Positions 39,283 through 46,853 are shown, counted from the first letter of the stretch. The stretch: DNA of 46,960 nucleotides from an uncultured Gammaproteobacteria bacterium (GCA_905612355.1 CAJQRU010000037.1:1-46960), one strand, 5' to 3'. Notes: generated from the letters alone by a model not told the origin. Numbers and translations: made by a program.

Positions 39283-40303
39283 CGCCTGATCCTTCGTCTT
39301 CCCGCATCAAAAACAGAAATGCATCGCGCATGACACGGCGACAGCCTTCCCCAGTTACCGCCGAGGTCTCATAAATTGGAGCCGTCCATCCCAACGTCGC
39401 CTGTAGTGACGCCTTGATCGATCCTAAGTCGACTTCTGGGACCAAATCCGTTTTATTAAGCACAATCCAACGCGGCCGTTCGCTGAGCCTGACATCAAAC
39501 TCACGCAACTCGCGCGTTACCTGACCGAAGGCCTCCGCCAGATCGGTAGCGGTATCACTGCCCACGTCGATCAAATGAAGCAATAAACGGGTACGTCGCA
39601 CGTGCCTGAGAAACTGTAACCCGAGACCGGCTCCATGAGCCGCTCCAGGTATCAAACCAGGAATATCTGCTACTACCAGACTGCTGTCAGTCCCCTCCTC
39701 AAACACACCCAATTCCGGTGCTAGCGTAGTAAAGGGATAAGCTGCTACTTTCGGCTTAGCAGCGGAGATGGCACGAAGAAAGGTTGATTTTCCAGCATTG
39801 GGTAAACCGAGAAGACCGACATCGGCGAGTAATCGAAGCTCAAGTTTTAACTCACGTTCATCGCCTGGCGAGCCTGGGCTTGTGCGCCGAGGTGCTCTGT
39901 TAGTGCTTGACTTGAAGCGCGTGTTGCCACGCCCTCCCCGACCACCTTCCACAATAGCGAACGGTCCCCGTTCATTGGCCATGTCGACGATGAGTTCCTG
40001 AGTTCCTGCATCAAACACCATAGTTCCCTTCGGTACGGCAACGGAATAGTCAGCTCCCCCTGCGCCGGTTCTGTTTTTGTTTCCACCTCGAGCGCCGGAT
40101 CCGGCGCGGAATCGGCGCGCATGACGGAAAACACTTAACGTGTTGAGTCCTGTATCAGGGACAAGAAATACGCGCCCCCCGTGACCTCCGTCACCACCAT
40201 CAGGCCCGCCGCGGGGAATGTATTTTTCACGACGGAAACTCAAAAATCCATCGCCGCCGTGACCGGCAGTCACCGTTATAGTTGCTTCATCGACGAAGTG
40301 CAT
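39272..40303 (-). CDS. obgE: GTPase ObgE/CgtA
   Basis: This is an essential ribosome-associated GTPase. The glycine-rich Obg fold fills residues 1-158 ([28 protein letters not shown] cores, [15 protein letters not shown]). The G domain follows with [10 protein letters not shown] (G1), DIPGLI (G3) and LNKTDL (G4). ATG 40303 ([11 protein letters not shown]) gives 343 residues and matches the family N-terminus; nine upstream codons in the same frame are rejected. The C-terminal extension is short and acidic. It lies downstream of rpmA, past a terminator. Confidence 0.96.
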   Translation of the reverse strand: MHFVDEATITVTAGHGGDGFLSFRREKYIPRGGPDGGDGGHGGRVFLVPDTGLNTLSVFRHARRFRAGSGARGGNKNRTGAGGADYSVAVPKGTMVFDAGTQELIVDMANERGPFAIVEGGRGGRGNTRFKSSTNRAPRRTSPGSPGDERELKLELRLLADVGLLGLPNAGKSTFLRAISAAKPKVAAYPFTTLAPELGVFEEGTDSSLVVADIPGLIPGAAHGAGLGLQFLRHVRRTRLLLHLIDVGSDTATDLAEAFGQVTRELREFDVRLSERPRWIVLNKTDLVPEVDLGSIKASLQATLGWTAPIYETSAVTGEGCRRVMRDAFLFLMREDEGSGDDE

Positions 40304-40325
40304 AGCCAAACAGCCTATCCAGTTA

Positions 40326-40357
40326 AACAAAAAACCCCGCTCGAAGACTGCGGGGTT
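40326..40357 (-). terminator. Rho-independent terminator after rpmA
   Basis: On the minus strand AACCCCGC (40357-40350), a 9-base loop and GCGGGGTT (40340-40333) are followed by TTTTTGTTT. It falls between rpmA and obgE, so it would separate or attenuate transcription between ribosomal genes and obgE-proB. Confidence 0.85.
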
Positions 40358-40383
40358 CCTGGCTTAAACGACGCAGTCTCGCC

Positions 40384-40644
40384 TCAAGTCTCAGCCAGGA
40401 TACTCACTGTTTTTCGACTCTTCGGGCCCTTAATCTCAAACTTGACCTTGCCTTCGATCAAAGCGAATAACGTGTGATCTTTACCAAGGCCTACATTATT
40501 ACCCGGATGAAATCGGGTACCGCGTTGTCGGATGATGATGTTTCCCGCTTTAACTAGCTCACCGGCATAACGTTTGACCCCGAGACGTTTTGACTCTGAA
40601 TCACGGCCATTCCTTGAACTACCACCCGCCTTTTTATGTGCCAT
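40384..40644 (-). CDS. rpmA: Large-subunit ribosomal protein L27
   Basis: L27 reaches the peptidyl-transferase centre with its N-terminal tail. The 86-residue product begins [16 protein letters not shown] and has the [19 protein letters not shown] block. The N-terminus has no Firmicutes-type cleavable extension. It follows rplU by 33 bases. Confidence 0.97.
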   Translation of the reverse strand: MAHKKAGGSSRNGRDSESKRLGVKRYAGELVKAGNIIIRQRGTRFHPGNNVGLGKDHTLFALIEGKVKFEIKGPKSRKTVSILAET

Positions 40645-40677
40645 GCTATCTCTCCCTTGCGAAGGTTGCCAGCATAC

Positions 40678-40989
40678 TCAAGCGGAAATTTCCGTGACTT
40701 TGAGCTGTGTATAGGCCTGCCGATGCCCTTGCGTTCGACGGTACTTCTTACGTCGCTTCATTTTAAATATGCGGATCTTCTTGTCACGCCCGTGAGCCAT
40801 CACCTCGGCTTTGACCGAAGCTCCTTCAAGAAGCGGATTACCGATCTTGACATCCTCACCCTCAATCACTGCAAGCACGCGCGGCAAATCGATGATCTCA
40901 CCGGCCATGCCGGCCAATTTTTCAACCCGCAACTGCTCACCAACGACCACTCGGTATTGTTTCCCACCGGTTTCCACGACTGCGTACAT
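40678..40989 (-). CDS. rplU: Large-subunit ribosomal protein L21
   Basis: L21 is a 23S rRNA-binding protein. The 103-residue product starts MYAVVETGGKQYRVVVG at ATG 40989 and ends with KRRKKYRRTQGHRQ, both typical. An open extension upstream to 41049 is rejected. The leader of about 70 bases from the promoter at 41068-41096 contains two hairpins, CCCC-ATCC-GGGG (41060-41049) at the very 5' end and GCACC-GAAT-GGTGC (41027-41014). Confidence 0.97.
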   Translation of the reverse strand: MYAVVETGGKQYRVVVGEQLRVEKLAGMAGEIIDLPRVLAVIEGEDVKIGNPLLEGASVKAEVMAHGRDKKIRIFKMKRRKKYRRTQGHRQAYTQLKVTEISA

Positions 40990-41067
40990 ATTTGTTTCCC
41001 TGCAGAAAATCGTGCACCATTCGGTGCCAGATAGAAAAAGACCAAACACCCCGGATGGGGACGCGGA

Positions 41068-41096
41068 ATTCTAGTCAAACACTGGCCATCGGTCAA
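41068..41096 (-). promoter_or_regulatory. Sigma-70 promoter of rplU-rpmA
   Basis: TTGACC (41096-41091), a 17-base spacer and TAGAAT (41073-41068) lie on the minus strand, identical in both hexamers and spacing to the nuoA promoter. Transcription would start near 41061, directly at the first leader hairpin. The divergent ispB gene starts 32 bases behind it. Confidence 0.75.
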
Positions 41097-41127
41097 TTCA
41101 CGATCCCGAGCGTATAACACTGAACTC

Positions 41128-42165
41128 ATGCCCTCACCCAACGTCACTGCCATAAGAAAAGCAACGGATCGGCCTGGCGGGAGTGAAAACCCAAGGATTG
41201 CCCTATCAACTGTAACCGCTCCGGTGCGGCATGAACTCGTGGCCGTCGAGCGCGCGATTCAGGCGCAACTAAAGTCCGACGTAGCCCTTATCAGTCAGGT
41301 GGGGGCTTACCTTGTTGCCGCAGGAGGAAAACGCCTTCGACCTATCACCGTGCTACTTGCGGCTCACTCCGTTGGTTATCAAGGAAAAGATCATATTGCA
41401 CTTGCGGCTGTCGTGGAACTGATTCATACGGCGACATTGCTGCACGACGACGTGGTTGATGAATCCACATTACGACGTGGTCGGGAGACCGCCAACGCCG
41501 TCTGGGGCAATGCGGCAAGCATCCTGGTCGGGGATTTTATTTATTCACGATCATTCGAGATGATGGTTGCTACAAATCGTATGCGCGTGATGGAAATTAT
41601 GGCTGCGACGACGAATGCGATAGCCGAAGGCGAGGTCCTGCAGCTGCTTAACACACAGTCACTTGCACTGGATGAAACGGATTATTTACGAACAATTGAT
41701 CGTAAAACAGCCCGCTTGTTTCAGTCTGCATCACAATTAGGCGCAGTGGTTGCTGGTGCTTCGATCGCAGCCGAAAAAGCGCTTGCACAATATGGTCTGG
41801 AATTGGGCACTGTGTTTCAGTTAATTGATGACATTCTTGATTATTCCTCCCAGGCAACCGATATGGGGAAAAATGCAGGTGACGATCTGGCCGAAGGCAA
41901 GCCCACGCTGCCGGTCATTTACGCGTTCCAGAAAGGTGACGCAATACAATGCGCAGTACTTGAGAATGCCATTATTAATGCAGATAGATCAAAACTGCCT
42001 GAAGTGCTTGAGGTCATTGAATCGACTGGAGCGCTTGCGTACACTTTCGCATTGGCGCAGAAACATGCCACGAAGGCCCAAGAAGCGCTAGAAGCGCTTC
42101 CCGATTCTGATTATCGTATCGCTCTATCGAAACTCGTCGATTTTGCATTTACGCGATCATTTTGA
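41128..42165 (+). CDS. ispB: Octaprenyl (polyprenyl) diphosphate synthase
   Basis: This trans-prenyltransferase makes the ubiquinone side chain. Both aspartate-rich motifs are present: DDVVD at 107-111 (LLHDDVVDES) and DDILD at 234-238 (QLIDDILDY). GGKRLRP lies at 67-73. The 345-residue product is about 20 residues longer at the N-terminus than E. coli IspB, so a later start such as the GTG near 41223 is possible. A TATAAC at 41113-41118 is so close to the ATG that it would leave almost no leader. It is divergent to rplU, as in relatives. Confidence 0.94.
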   Translation: MPSPNVTAIRKATDRPGGSENPRIALSTVTAPVRHELVAVERAIQAQLKSDVALISQVGAYLVAAGGKRLRPITVLLAAHSVGYQGKDHIALAAVVELIHTATLLHDDVVDESTLRRGRETANAVWGNAASILVGDFIYSRSFEMMVATNRMRVMEIMAATTNAIAEGEVLQLLNTQSLALDETDYLRTIDRKTARLFQSASQLGAVVAGASIAAEKALAQYGLELGTVFQLIDDILDYSSQATDMGKNAGDDLAEGKPTLPVIYAFQKGDAIQCAVLENAIINADRSKLPEVLEVIESTGALAYTFALAQKHATKAQEALEALPDSDYRIALSKLVDFAFTRSF

Positions 42166-42199
42166 CGGTGCATCGGACCCATATTCTCGCTGACCCAGT

Positions 42200-42276
42200 C
42201 GGGGTGTAGCTCAGCCTGGTAGGTCACTGCCTTCGGGAGGCAGGGGCCGGAGGTTCGAATCCTCTCACCCCGACCA
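42200..42276 (+). tRNA. tRNA-Pro (anticodon CGG)
   Basis: A 77-nt tRNA with encoded CCA. The acceptor CGGGGTG pairs fully with CACCCCG, and the anticodon arm is CTGCC-TTCGGGA-GGCAG with CGG. The T arm is GGAGG-TTCGAAT-CCTCT. The D stem GCTC/GGTC contains one C-U mismatch at positions 11/24. An integrase gene follows 98 bases downstream, so its 3' end is the probable attachment site of the accessory region. Confidence 0.94.
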
Positions 42277-42342
42277 TTTTCACTAGTTGTTTCATAGGTC
42301 TACAGCAGTCGTTCCAGACGGCCTTTCGCATTTGTCCCTCCT

Positions 42343-42360
42343 TGACACACTGATGACACA
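42343..42360 (+). repeat. Paired TGACACA repeats before the integrase
   Basis: TGACACA occurs at 42343-42349 and again at 42354-42360, 11 bases apart or one helical turn, 15 bases before the integrase ATG. They could be arm-type integrase or excisionase binding sites. The first copy also reads TTGACA as a -35-like hexamer but lacks a matching -10. Confidence 0.35.
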
Positions 42361-42374
42361 GTTGAGGAGCAATC

Positions 42375-43361
42375 ATGGCTACGATTCGCAGGAGAAGTGG
42401 CGGATATAACGTCCAGATTCGTAAACAGGGCTATTCCACCATCACCAAGACCTTCAGCAGTATTACCACTGCCCGTAAATGGGCAGCAGGTGTAGAAGCC
42501 GATATGGAACGGCGCCTATATATAGAAGTATCAGAACAAATCACCCTCCTCTCGCTTCTTAATCGTTATGACGATGATGTGCTTCCACTACATAAAGGTA
42601 GCCAGAGTGAGCAATACCGTATTCAGCATCTGAAGAAGCATCTGGGTCATTTAAGACTCATTCATCTCTCCCCTCATGAAGTCTCCAAATATCGGGATAT
42701 TCGTCTAGAGAAGGTTTCCCCTGCTTCTCTCAAAAGAGAACTGGTCATATTGAGTCGTGTACTAACCATCGCCGCGAAAGATTGGGGTATTTGTATTCCA
42801 AAGAACCCCATTCCTCTCGTATCCCTTCCGAAGGTAGACAAGGGGCGCACCAGAAGATTGGAAAAAGGTGAACAACAGTGCCTTGTTGATGACTCAGAAA
42901 TGGGGCGCATCATCACCCTTGCATTAGAGACAGCAATGAGACGAGGTGAGATTCTGAATATCAAAAAGAGTCACATTAACTTCTCTATTTGTACGCTTCT
43001 AATACCCACTACAAAGACCGATCAACCTAGAACTATCCCACTTTCAAGCGTTGCAATAACGTGTCTTAGAAGCCAACTACGGGCCTCTGAGAGGCTATCT
43101 GGAGGGGTGATTTCACTCTATGAAAAGCCTCTTTTTACCTACTCTGCTAGAGGTGTATCAGGGGCCTTTTTAAAGCGTTGCAGACGATCAGGAATTGAGG
43201 ATTTGCACTTCCATGATCTACGACACGAAGCGACATCAAGGTTATTTGAGAAAGGACTAAACCCAGTCGAGGTGGCGACCATTACAGGACACAAAGACCC
43301 ACGAATGTTGATGCGCTATACGCACCTTAGGGCAGAGGATTTAGCAAGGAAGTTGGGGTGA
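42375..43361 (+). CDS. Tyrosine recombinase / phage-type integrase
   Basis: This is a site-specific integrase of 328 residues. The N-terminal arm-binding region has the RRSGGYNVQIRKQGY...TTARKWA pattern, followed by a core-binding domain and the catalytic domain. All catalytic residues are seen: Arg189 (TAMRRGE), Lys214 (TTKTDQ), His280 and Arg283 (HFHDLRHEA), His306 (ITGHKD) and nucleophile Tyr315 (MRYTHLR). AGGAG lies 5 bases before the ATG. Located just after tRNA-Pro and oriented away from it, it probably inserted the downstream DNA at the tRNA. Its last 57 bases recur, diverged, at 43903-43959. Confidence 0.95.
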   Translation: MATIRRRSGGYNVQIRKQGYSTITKTFSSITTARKWAAGVEADMERRLYIEVSEQITLLSLLNRYDDDVLPLHKGSQSEQYRIQHLKKHLGHLRLIHLSPHEVSKYRDIRLEKVSPASLKRELVILSRVLTIAAKDWGICIPKNPIPLVSLPKVDKGRTRRLEKGEQQCLVDDSEMGRIITLALETAMRRGEILNIKKSHINFSICTLLIPTTKTDQPRTIPLSSVAITCLRSQLRASERLSGGVISLYEKPLFTYSARGVSGAFLKRCRRSGIEDLHFHDLRHEATSRLFEKGLNPVEVATITGHKDPRMLMRYTHLRAEDLARKLG

Positions 43362-43451
43362 ATGACTCCTCAAAGTTTTTCTATAGAATAGAAATAGCAC
43401 TTGTCACCTAACACAATCAGTCTTTGCAGTGGACTACACGTAGAGAACAAC

Positions 43452-43472
43452 GCCCCGCTCGACGGGGCTTTG
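43452..43472 (+). terminator. Terminator hairpin after the integrase
   Basis: GCCCCG-CTCGA-CGGGGC (43452-43468) forms a perfect 6-bp GC stem followed by TTTGT. It lies between convergent genes, 90 bases after the integrase stop. Confidence 0.65.
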
Positions 43473-43490
43473 TAAAATCTCGCTAACAGC

Positions 43491-43775
43491 CTACATTGTC
43501 CAGATTACGTCTCCAGCTTTAACCTCAGGTGGGCTTGTCATGTATTCTGCCATCTCTCCAAAAATCTCTTGAATTTTTGGCTGTGCTGCCATAGCTGATT
43601 CCTCGCTATCATATCTTGAGATGATCATTCCCTGTCCTTCGCCAATCCGACACTCATCGACAGATTCAAGTCCCGCTATGGACTGTAAGTCCTTACGTAT
43701 TGCCCCATCCATTCTTGCGAGCGCTTCGTCAAGACGACTTTCATCAAACCCATAGGTGGTCACTTTAATATACAT
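43491..43775 (-). CDS. Small antibiotic-biosynthesis-monooxygenase-like protein
   Basis: A 94-residue protein resembling the dimeric alpha/beta-barrel (ABM) fold: a first strand MYIKVTTYGF, a helix with LARMDGAIRKDLQSIAGLESV, a second strand GQGMIISRYDSEESAMAA, and a helix ending EIFGEMAEYM. Such proteins range from monooxygenases to stress-related binders, and no active-site residue can be assigned. AGAGG lies 6 bases before ATG 43775, so this start is preferred over ATG 43781. It points towards the integrase and has no obvious operon partner. Confidence 0.65.
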   Translation of the reverse strand: MYIKVTTYGFDESRLDEALARMDGAIRKDLQSIAGLESVDECRIGEGQGMIISRYDSEESAMAAQPKIQEIFGEMAEYMTSPPEVKAGDVIWTM

Positions 43776-43902
43776 AAGCATCCTCTATCGTATTGTGATT
43801 AATGATAAATAAAGACTATATGTTCCATATCGACGTAGCAACTATTTAGTGTTGATAACTCACTTGTGATTATTTTAGTGTGCTTAGGTCCAGTCAGTCT
43901 GA

Positions 43903-43959
43903 ATGTTGATGCCCTATACGCATCTAAGAGCAGAGGATTTAGCTAGGAAGTTGGGGTAG
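43903..43959 (+). pseudogene. Remnant 3' end of a second integrase
   Basis: Nineteen codons including the stop (MLMPYTHLRAEDLARKLG then TAG) match residues 311-328 of the intact integrase. There are about six base changes; four are silent (CAC/CAT, CTT/CTA, AGG/AGA, GCA/GCT), one changes Arg314 to Pro and the stop codon differs. The silent bias shows divergence as a functional gene before truncation, so it is the tail of a related integrase rather than a recent copy. No further upstream similarity is seen. Confidence 0.8.
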
Positions 43960-44008
43960 TTACTGCAAACACTCCACCAACACAGTCAACTTCTTTGCTT
44001 TGTCAAAG
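43960..44008 (-). repeat. 49-bp direct repeat, copy 1
   Basis: It matches 44533-44581 at 45 of 49 positions in the same orientation. On the minus strand it reads FDKAKKLTVLVECLQ then stop. It begins directly after the integrase remnant and ends 4 bases from the lipoprotein stop. Confidence 0.85.
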
Positions 44009-44012
44009 ATTA

Positions 44013-44384
44013 CTATTTCATTTTCTGAACAGTAAGGCCGCAATTTTTCTGAATTGCCACAACTTCGAGCGCTTCGAATTCTCCCTTGAGCCGAGCATAT
44101 TCAGTGGCACGAGCGTCGTCGCCACCCTCTAGAAAGAATAATGCCGGCCAGAACAAAATAAGCCCAACCGCCATCTGTGCCGTATCACTATCTGCTTCAG
44201 ATTTAAGGGCGCCGCGCAATTCGTTTGCTTTCCGACTTATCCTAGACAGTTCAGCTGTTATTTGATCACAGGAAAAATCCTTATATTGCAGTGGAGAAAC
44301 ATAAGCCGCACCGATTTTTCCCGGCGATGACGCACAACCCACCAAAACAAGCGATACCGCGAGTGTAATAATTATTTTCTTCAT
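44013..44384 (-). CDS. Putative lipoprotein of unknown function
   Basis: A 123-residue predicted lipoprotein. The signal peptide MKKIIITLAVSLVLVGCASS has a clear lipobox (LVGC, Cys17), and serine at +2 suggests outer-membrane sorting. The mature part has SPLQYKDFSCDQI, a helical region ELSRISRKANELRG, a hydrophobic hairpin VGLILFWPALFFLEGG, and the charged ATEYARLKGEFEALE helix. Proteins with this layout are familiar in gammaproteobacteria but have no assigned role. GGAGG lies 9 bases before ATG 44384; an earlier start at 44441 is less likely. It is bracketed by the 49-bp repeats. Confidence 0.8.
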   Translation of the reverse strand: MKKIIITLAVSLVLVGCASSPGKIGAAYVSPLQYKDFSCDQITAELSRISRKANELRGALKSEADSDTAQMAVGLILFWPALFFLEGGDDARATEYARLKGEFEALEVVAIQKNCGLTVQKMK

Positions 44385-44532
44385 CACATCAACCCTCCAG
44401 CACAATTGAGAACTTGAAATAGATATTGTGAACGTTTTCAATCTTCTTTTTGTAAAACTTAATTCTTACTTATATACCACAAAAAACACTCATTTCATCT
44501 GCTTAACTCCATAGGTTTAATTGAAATTTAGT

Positions 44533-44581
44533 TTACTGCAAACACTCCACCAACACAGTGAACTGCTTGGCTTTGTCGAAG
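44533..44581 (-). repeat. 49-bp direct repeat, copy 2
   Basis: This is the second copy of the 43960-44008 repeat, encoding FDKAKQFTVLVECLQ then stop on the minus strand. The four differences give two silent and two replacement changes between copies. The 573-base period contains the whole lipoprotein gene. Confidence 0.85.
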
Positions 44582-44655
44582 GTGCCTACTGTTGACATCG
44601 CTGTACGACAGAAATGTTTCCACTTAGGGACTCGTCCCCAAAGTCGTCGAAACAC
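44533..44655 (-). pseudogene. 40-codon coding fragment after the metalloprotease gene
   Basis: An open stretch begins with GTG immediately after, and in frame with, the TGA of the metalloprotease gene and runs for 40 codons to TAA. It includes RLWGRVPKWKHF, CRTAMSTVGT and FDKAKQFTVLVECLQ. It reads like the C-terminal end of a lost gene, since its last 15 codons recur at copy 1. I do not recognise the family. It could instead be a small protein, but no ribosome-binding site is seen. Confidence 0.45.
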
Positions 44656-46239
44656 TCAAAACGAACCGCGATAATTCAGCATTACCTGCCCGTGTGTAAC
44701 ATCACGGGCGTGGTGATAATCATTGATATAGGTGATCCCAGCGCTGACCGACCGTTGTGAATCGATCTGGTGTTGGAACGAAACGCCCACATCAACTTGC
44801 CGACCGCTGGGTGACAGATTCACCCTCTCCGCGTCATAGGGCGACTTGATGGTGACTGCACCACTCTCCACTCTCAGCGGCGCAGAAAGTGACAGGTTTA
44901 GCGTATCGGCGGCATTCAACTTGCGCGTCGCCACCACATCCAGTCCCAACGAATGAATACGCGTGAAATCCTGCAGGATCGATTCTTTGTTGGAGCGGGC
45001 CTGTCCCAACCCATAAGTTAAATCACCACTGACCTGCCATTTATTACCCATTGTCCAATCGCGACTCAGGCCCAAATATAGGCTACTCGCATCTTTATAA
45101 CCCAACCAGCCTTCACCTCTCGTACCCAACAAGGTGTCGTCAACCGCCACACTGTACCGAAATTCACCGCGCTCAAAACCCAATGCCACATGCCCACCCA
45201 TATTGATGTTTGCAGCAGGTGTCGACTCTTTAAAACCCAGCTGAATCGCATCCCCCAACGAAGTGACCGCGTTCATGTAAACATAGTCATCAAACGAAAA
45301 TGATGCGCTGTGTCGAAATATCTCTTGGTCCAGATTTTCCCCCACCATGAACATATTACTCACCGCTGCTTTTTTTACGCTGCCCCCGAATGCGCGACTC
45401 AGTCGAATCCGGGATGGAGTTTTCCCATACTTAAAACGCCACCGACCATCACCAAAAATTGTCTTCAAGATCTTGGCCAGATCAGGATCATATTTCTTCA
45501 GGTCTTTCCGATTCTTGATGTATGTGCGTTCTGGATCTGTAAAATCTTGATCGAACCACGCTACCGCTCCCTCAGCCCAATATTCCTGAGCATTCTGCAC
45601 GCTATAGGCACCTTTGTACTTACCCGCCTTGATCGCTTTGGTATAGGCTCGTTTAATGTCACGTCGAACAGCCGGCATTTCAAAAACAAATCCAGTGTAA
45701 TCGAGCAAATGCGCGAACTCATGGATAAGCGTCGAATTACCACGATTCCACACGTAGCCATAATAAAGTTCGCGGGCATTGCTTTCTCGAGTAAAGCCTG
45801 TTCTGTAGAACTCCTCCCATCTCCACTTAGTTTCATTAAATATCTGATCGTAGCGGTATGCATAGGCTAGACCCGCAAACTTATCCCATTTCTTTTCACC
45901 CCTTAACAACGGCATGTGGCTGAAACTCTTGCCACGTGGCACGATAGCAATTCGATTTCGGTACTTTGTGAGATGGCCGGCCAGTCTGTTGCCCATTTTC
46001 TTAGGTGCCAACATTCTTTGAATAAGATGACCCGTCTTCAGTAAAGCCCTATTGTTGACTCTACGCGGCGCGATGATTGGAATACCCTTGACACTCACGT
46101 ACTTCTTGTAAAACTTGGTATCGATATTAAAGTCGGTCGCAATATTCTTCGGTACAGTGGTTATCTTTGCCGCCATACTCTGCGACGCAAATAAAGCGAG
46201 GAGTAAACCAACAGCAAGGCGAGATATCTGCTGTCTCAT
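44656..46239 (-). CDS. Secreted zinc-metalloprotease-like protein with C-terminal outer-membrane beta-barrel
   Basis: A 527-residue protein with a Sec signal peptide (MRQQISRLAVGLLLALFASQ, cut near SMAA). The middle domain has IHEFAHLLDY with the zinc motif HEFAH at 173-177, and QEYWAEGAVAWF with a candidate third ligand Glu223. This spacing and the N-terminal VSVKGIPIIAPRRVNNRALL resemble anthrax-lethal-factor-type and fungal secreted metalloproteases. From about 300 to the end the sequence alternates polar and hydrophobic residues (HVALGFERGEFRYSVAVD, LNLSLSAPLRVESGAV) and ends in phenylalanine (LNYRGSF), typical of outer-membrane barrels. A GTG start at 46257 is an alternative. The target is unknown. 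Confidence 0.75.
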   Translation of the reverse strand: MRQQISRLAVGLLLALFASQSMAAKITTVPKNIATDFNIDTKFYKKYVSVKGIPIIAPRRVNNRALLKTGHLIQRMLAPKKMGNRLAGHLTKYRNRIAIVPRGKSFSHMPLLRGEKKWDKFAGLAYAYRYDQIFNETKWRWEEFYRTGFTRESNARELYYGYVWNRGNSTLIHEFAHLLDYTGFVFEMPAVRRDIKRAYTKAIKAGKYKGAYSVQNAQEYWAEGAVAWFDQDFTDPERTYIKNRKDLKKYDPDLAKILKTIFGDGRWRFKYGKTPSRIRLSRAFGGSVKKAAVSNMFMVGENLDQEIFRHSASFSFDDYVYMNAVTSLGDAIQLGFKESTPAANINMGGHVALGFERGEFRYSVAVDDTLLGTRGEGWLGYKDASSLYLGLSRDWTMGNKWQVSGDLTYGLGQARSNKESILQDFTRIHSLGLDVVATRKLNAADTLNLSLSAPLRVESGAVTIKSPYDAERVNLSPSGRQVDVGVSFQHQIDSQRSVSAGITYINDYHHARDVTHGQVMLNYRGSF

Positions 46240-46376
46240 ACCCACACTATATTCCACTCCAGAGACTCAGGGAATGGTGTATGGGTGCGAGGGATAGACA
46301 TCTATAACCAGCCCTGATACCTCTTCCTCAACACTTAAACAACCAACCACGGGGCTATATGGGGCTTACATAACCT

Positions 46377-46820
46377 CTAGTGACGTTGCCCCTTAACTGC
46401 TTTCTTGAGTTGGTCTTGGGTTAAGCCATACTCCTGTTCAAACAACCTATCCAACTCTGATTGCAGTTCCTCATTAGACAGATTATCGAGGCTGCTCACC
46501 TGTTCTACTTGCTGTCTATCTACAGGTTTAAGTCCCGCTCTATCAAGTACATCTTTAATAGCACCCAACTGGACTGATTCAGACTGCGCTCCTTCTACCA
46601 AGTCCTTCAAGCGTTGAAGTGCAGGAACTACATAACCCTTTAATTGATTCTTAGCCTCTGCCTCTATATCTGGCAGTAACCTCATCTTGAGCCTGTGTCC
46701 AATCGTGCTAGCGGAGGAGGCACTAACGCCGACAGCTTTTGCTGCCAGCGTAGCGTTTCCACCGTTATTGACATACTCACAGATGAAATCTGCATCTCTA
46801 TCTTCTCGTAATTCTTCCAT
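46377..46820 (-). CDS. Phage terminase small-subunit-like DNA-binding protein
   Basis: A 147-residue protein. The N-terminal third (FICEYVNNGGNATLAAKAVGVS and SSASTIGHRLK) is the helix-turn-helix typical of small terminase subunits, which recognise phage DNA for packaging. A helical middle (LQRLKDLVEGAQSESVQLGAIKDVLDRAGL, core QLGAIKDVLDRAGLKP) is common in phage terminase and related proteins. The C-terminus is acidic with leucine repeats. GAGAGG lies 7 bases before ATG 46820. It suggests prophage material here, though no large terminase or capsid gene is in the window. Confidence 0.7.
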   Translation of the reverse strand: MEELREDRDADFICEYVNNGGNATLAAKAVGVSASSASTIGHRLKMRLLPDIEAEAKNQLKGYVVPALQRLKDLVEGAQSESVQLGAIKDVLDRAGLKPVDRQQVEQVSSLDNLSNEELQSELDRLFEQEYGLTQDQLKKAVKGQRH

Positions 46821-46835
46821 CAATTAACCTCTCGC

Positions 46836-46853
46836 TTATTCATTTTTAGTCAT
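46836..46853 (-). other. Five-codon mini-ORF with strong ribosome-binding site
   Basis: AAAGGAGG followed 8 bases later by ATG-ACT-AAA-AAT-GAA-TAA encodes MTKNE and stops 15 bases before the terminase-like start. An overlapping seven-codon frame (MNKREVN) ends at that start. It may be a translated leader or minigene. Confidence 0.35.

Noticed and set aside
41113-41118. TATAAC as the ispB -10 element
   Set aside because: No acceptable -35 at 16-18 bases and it would start transcription within a few bases of the ATG.
43960-44581. Integron attC-like sites at the 3' ends of the lipoprotein and metalloprotease genes
   Set aside because: The repeats lack the RYYYAAC/GTTRRRY core pair and the long imperfect palindrome of attC, and the integrase is of the phage island type, not IntI.
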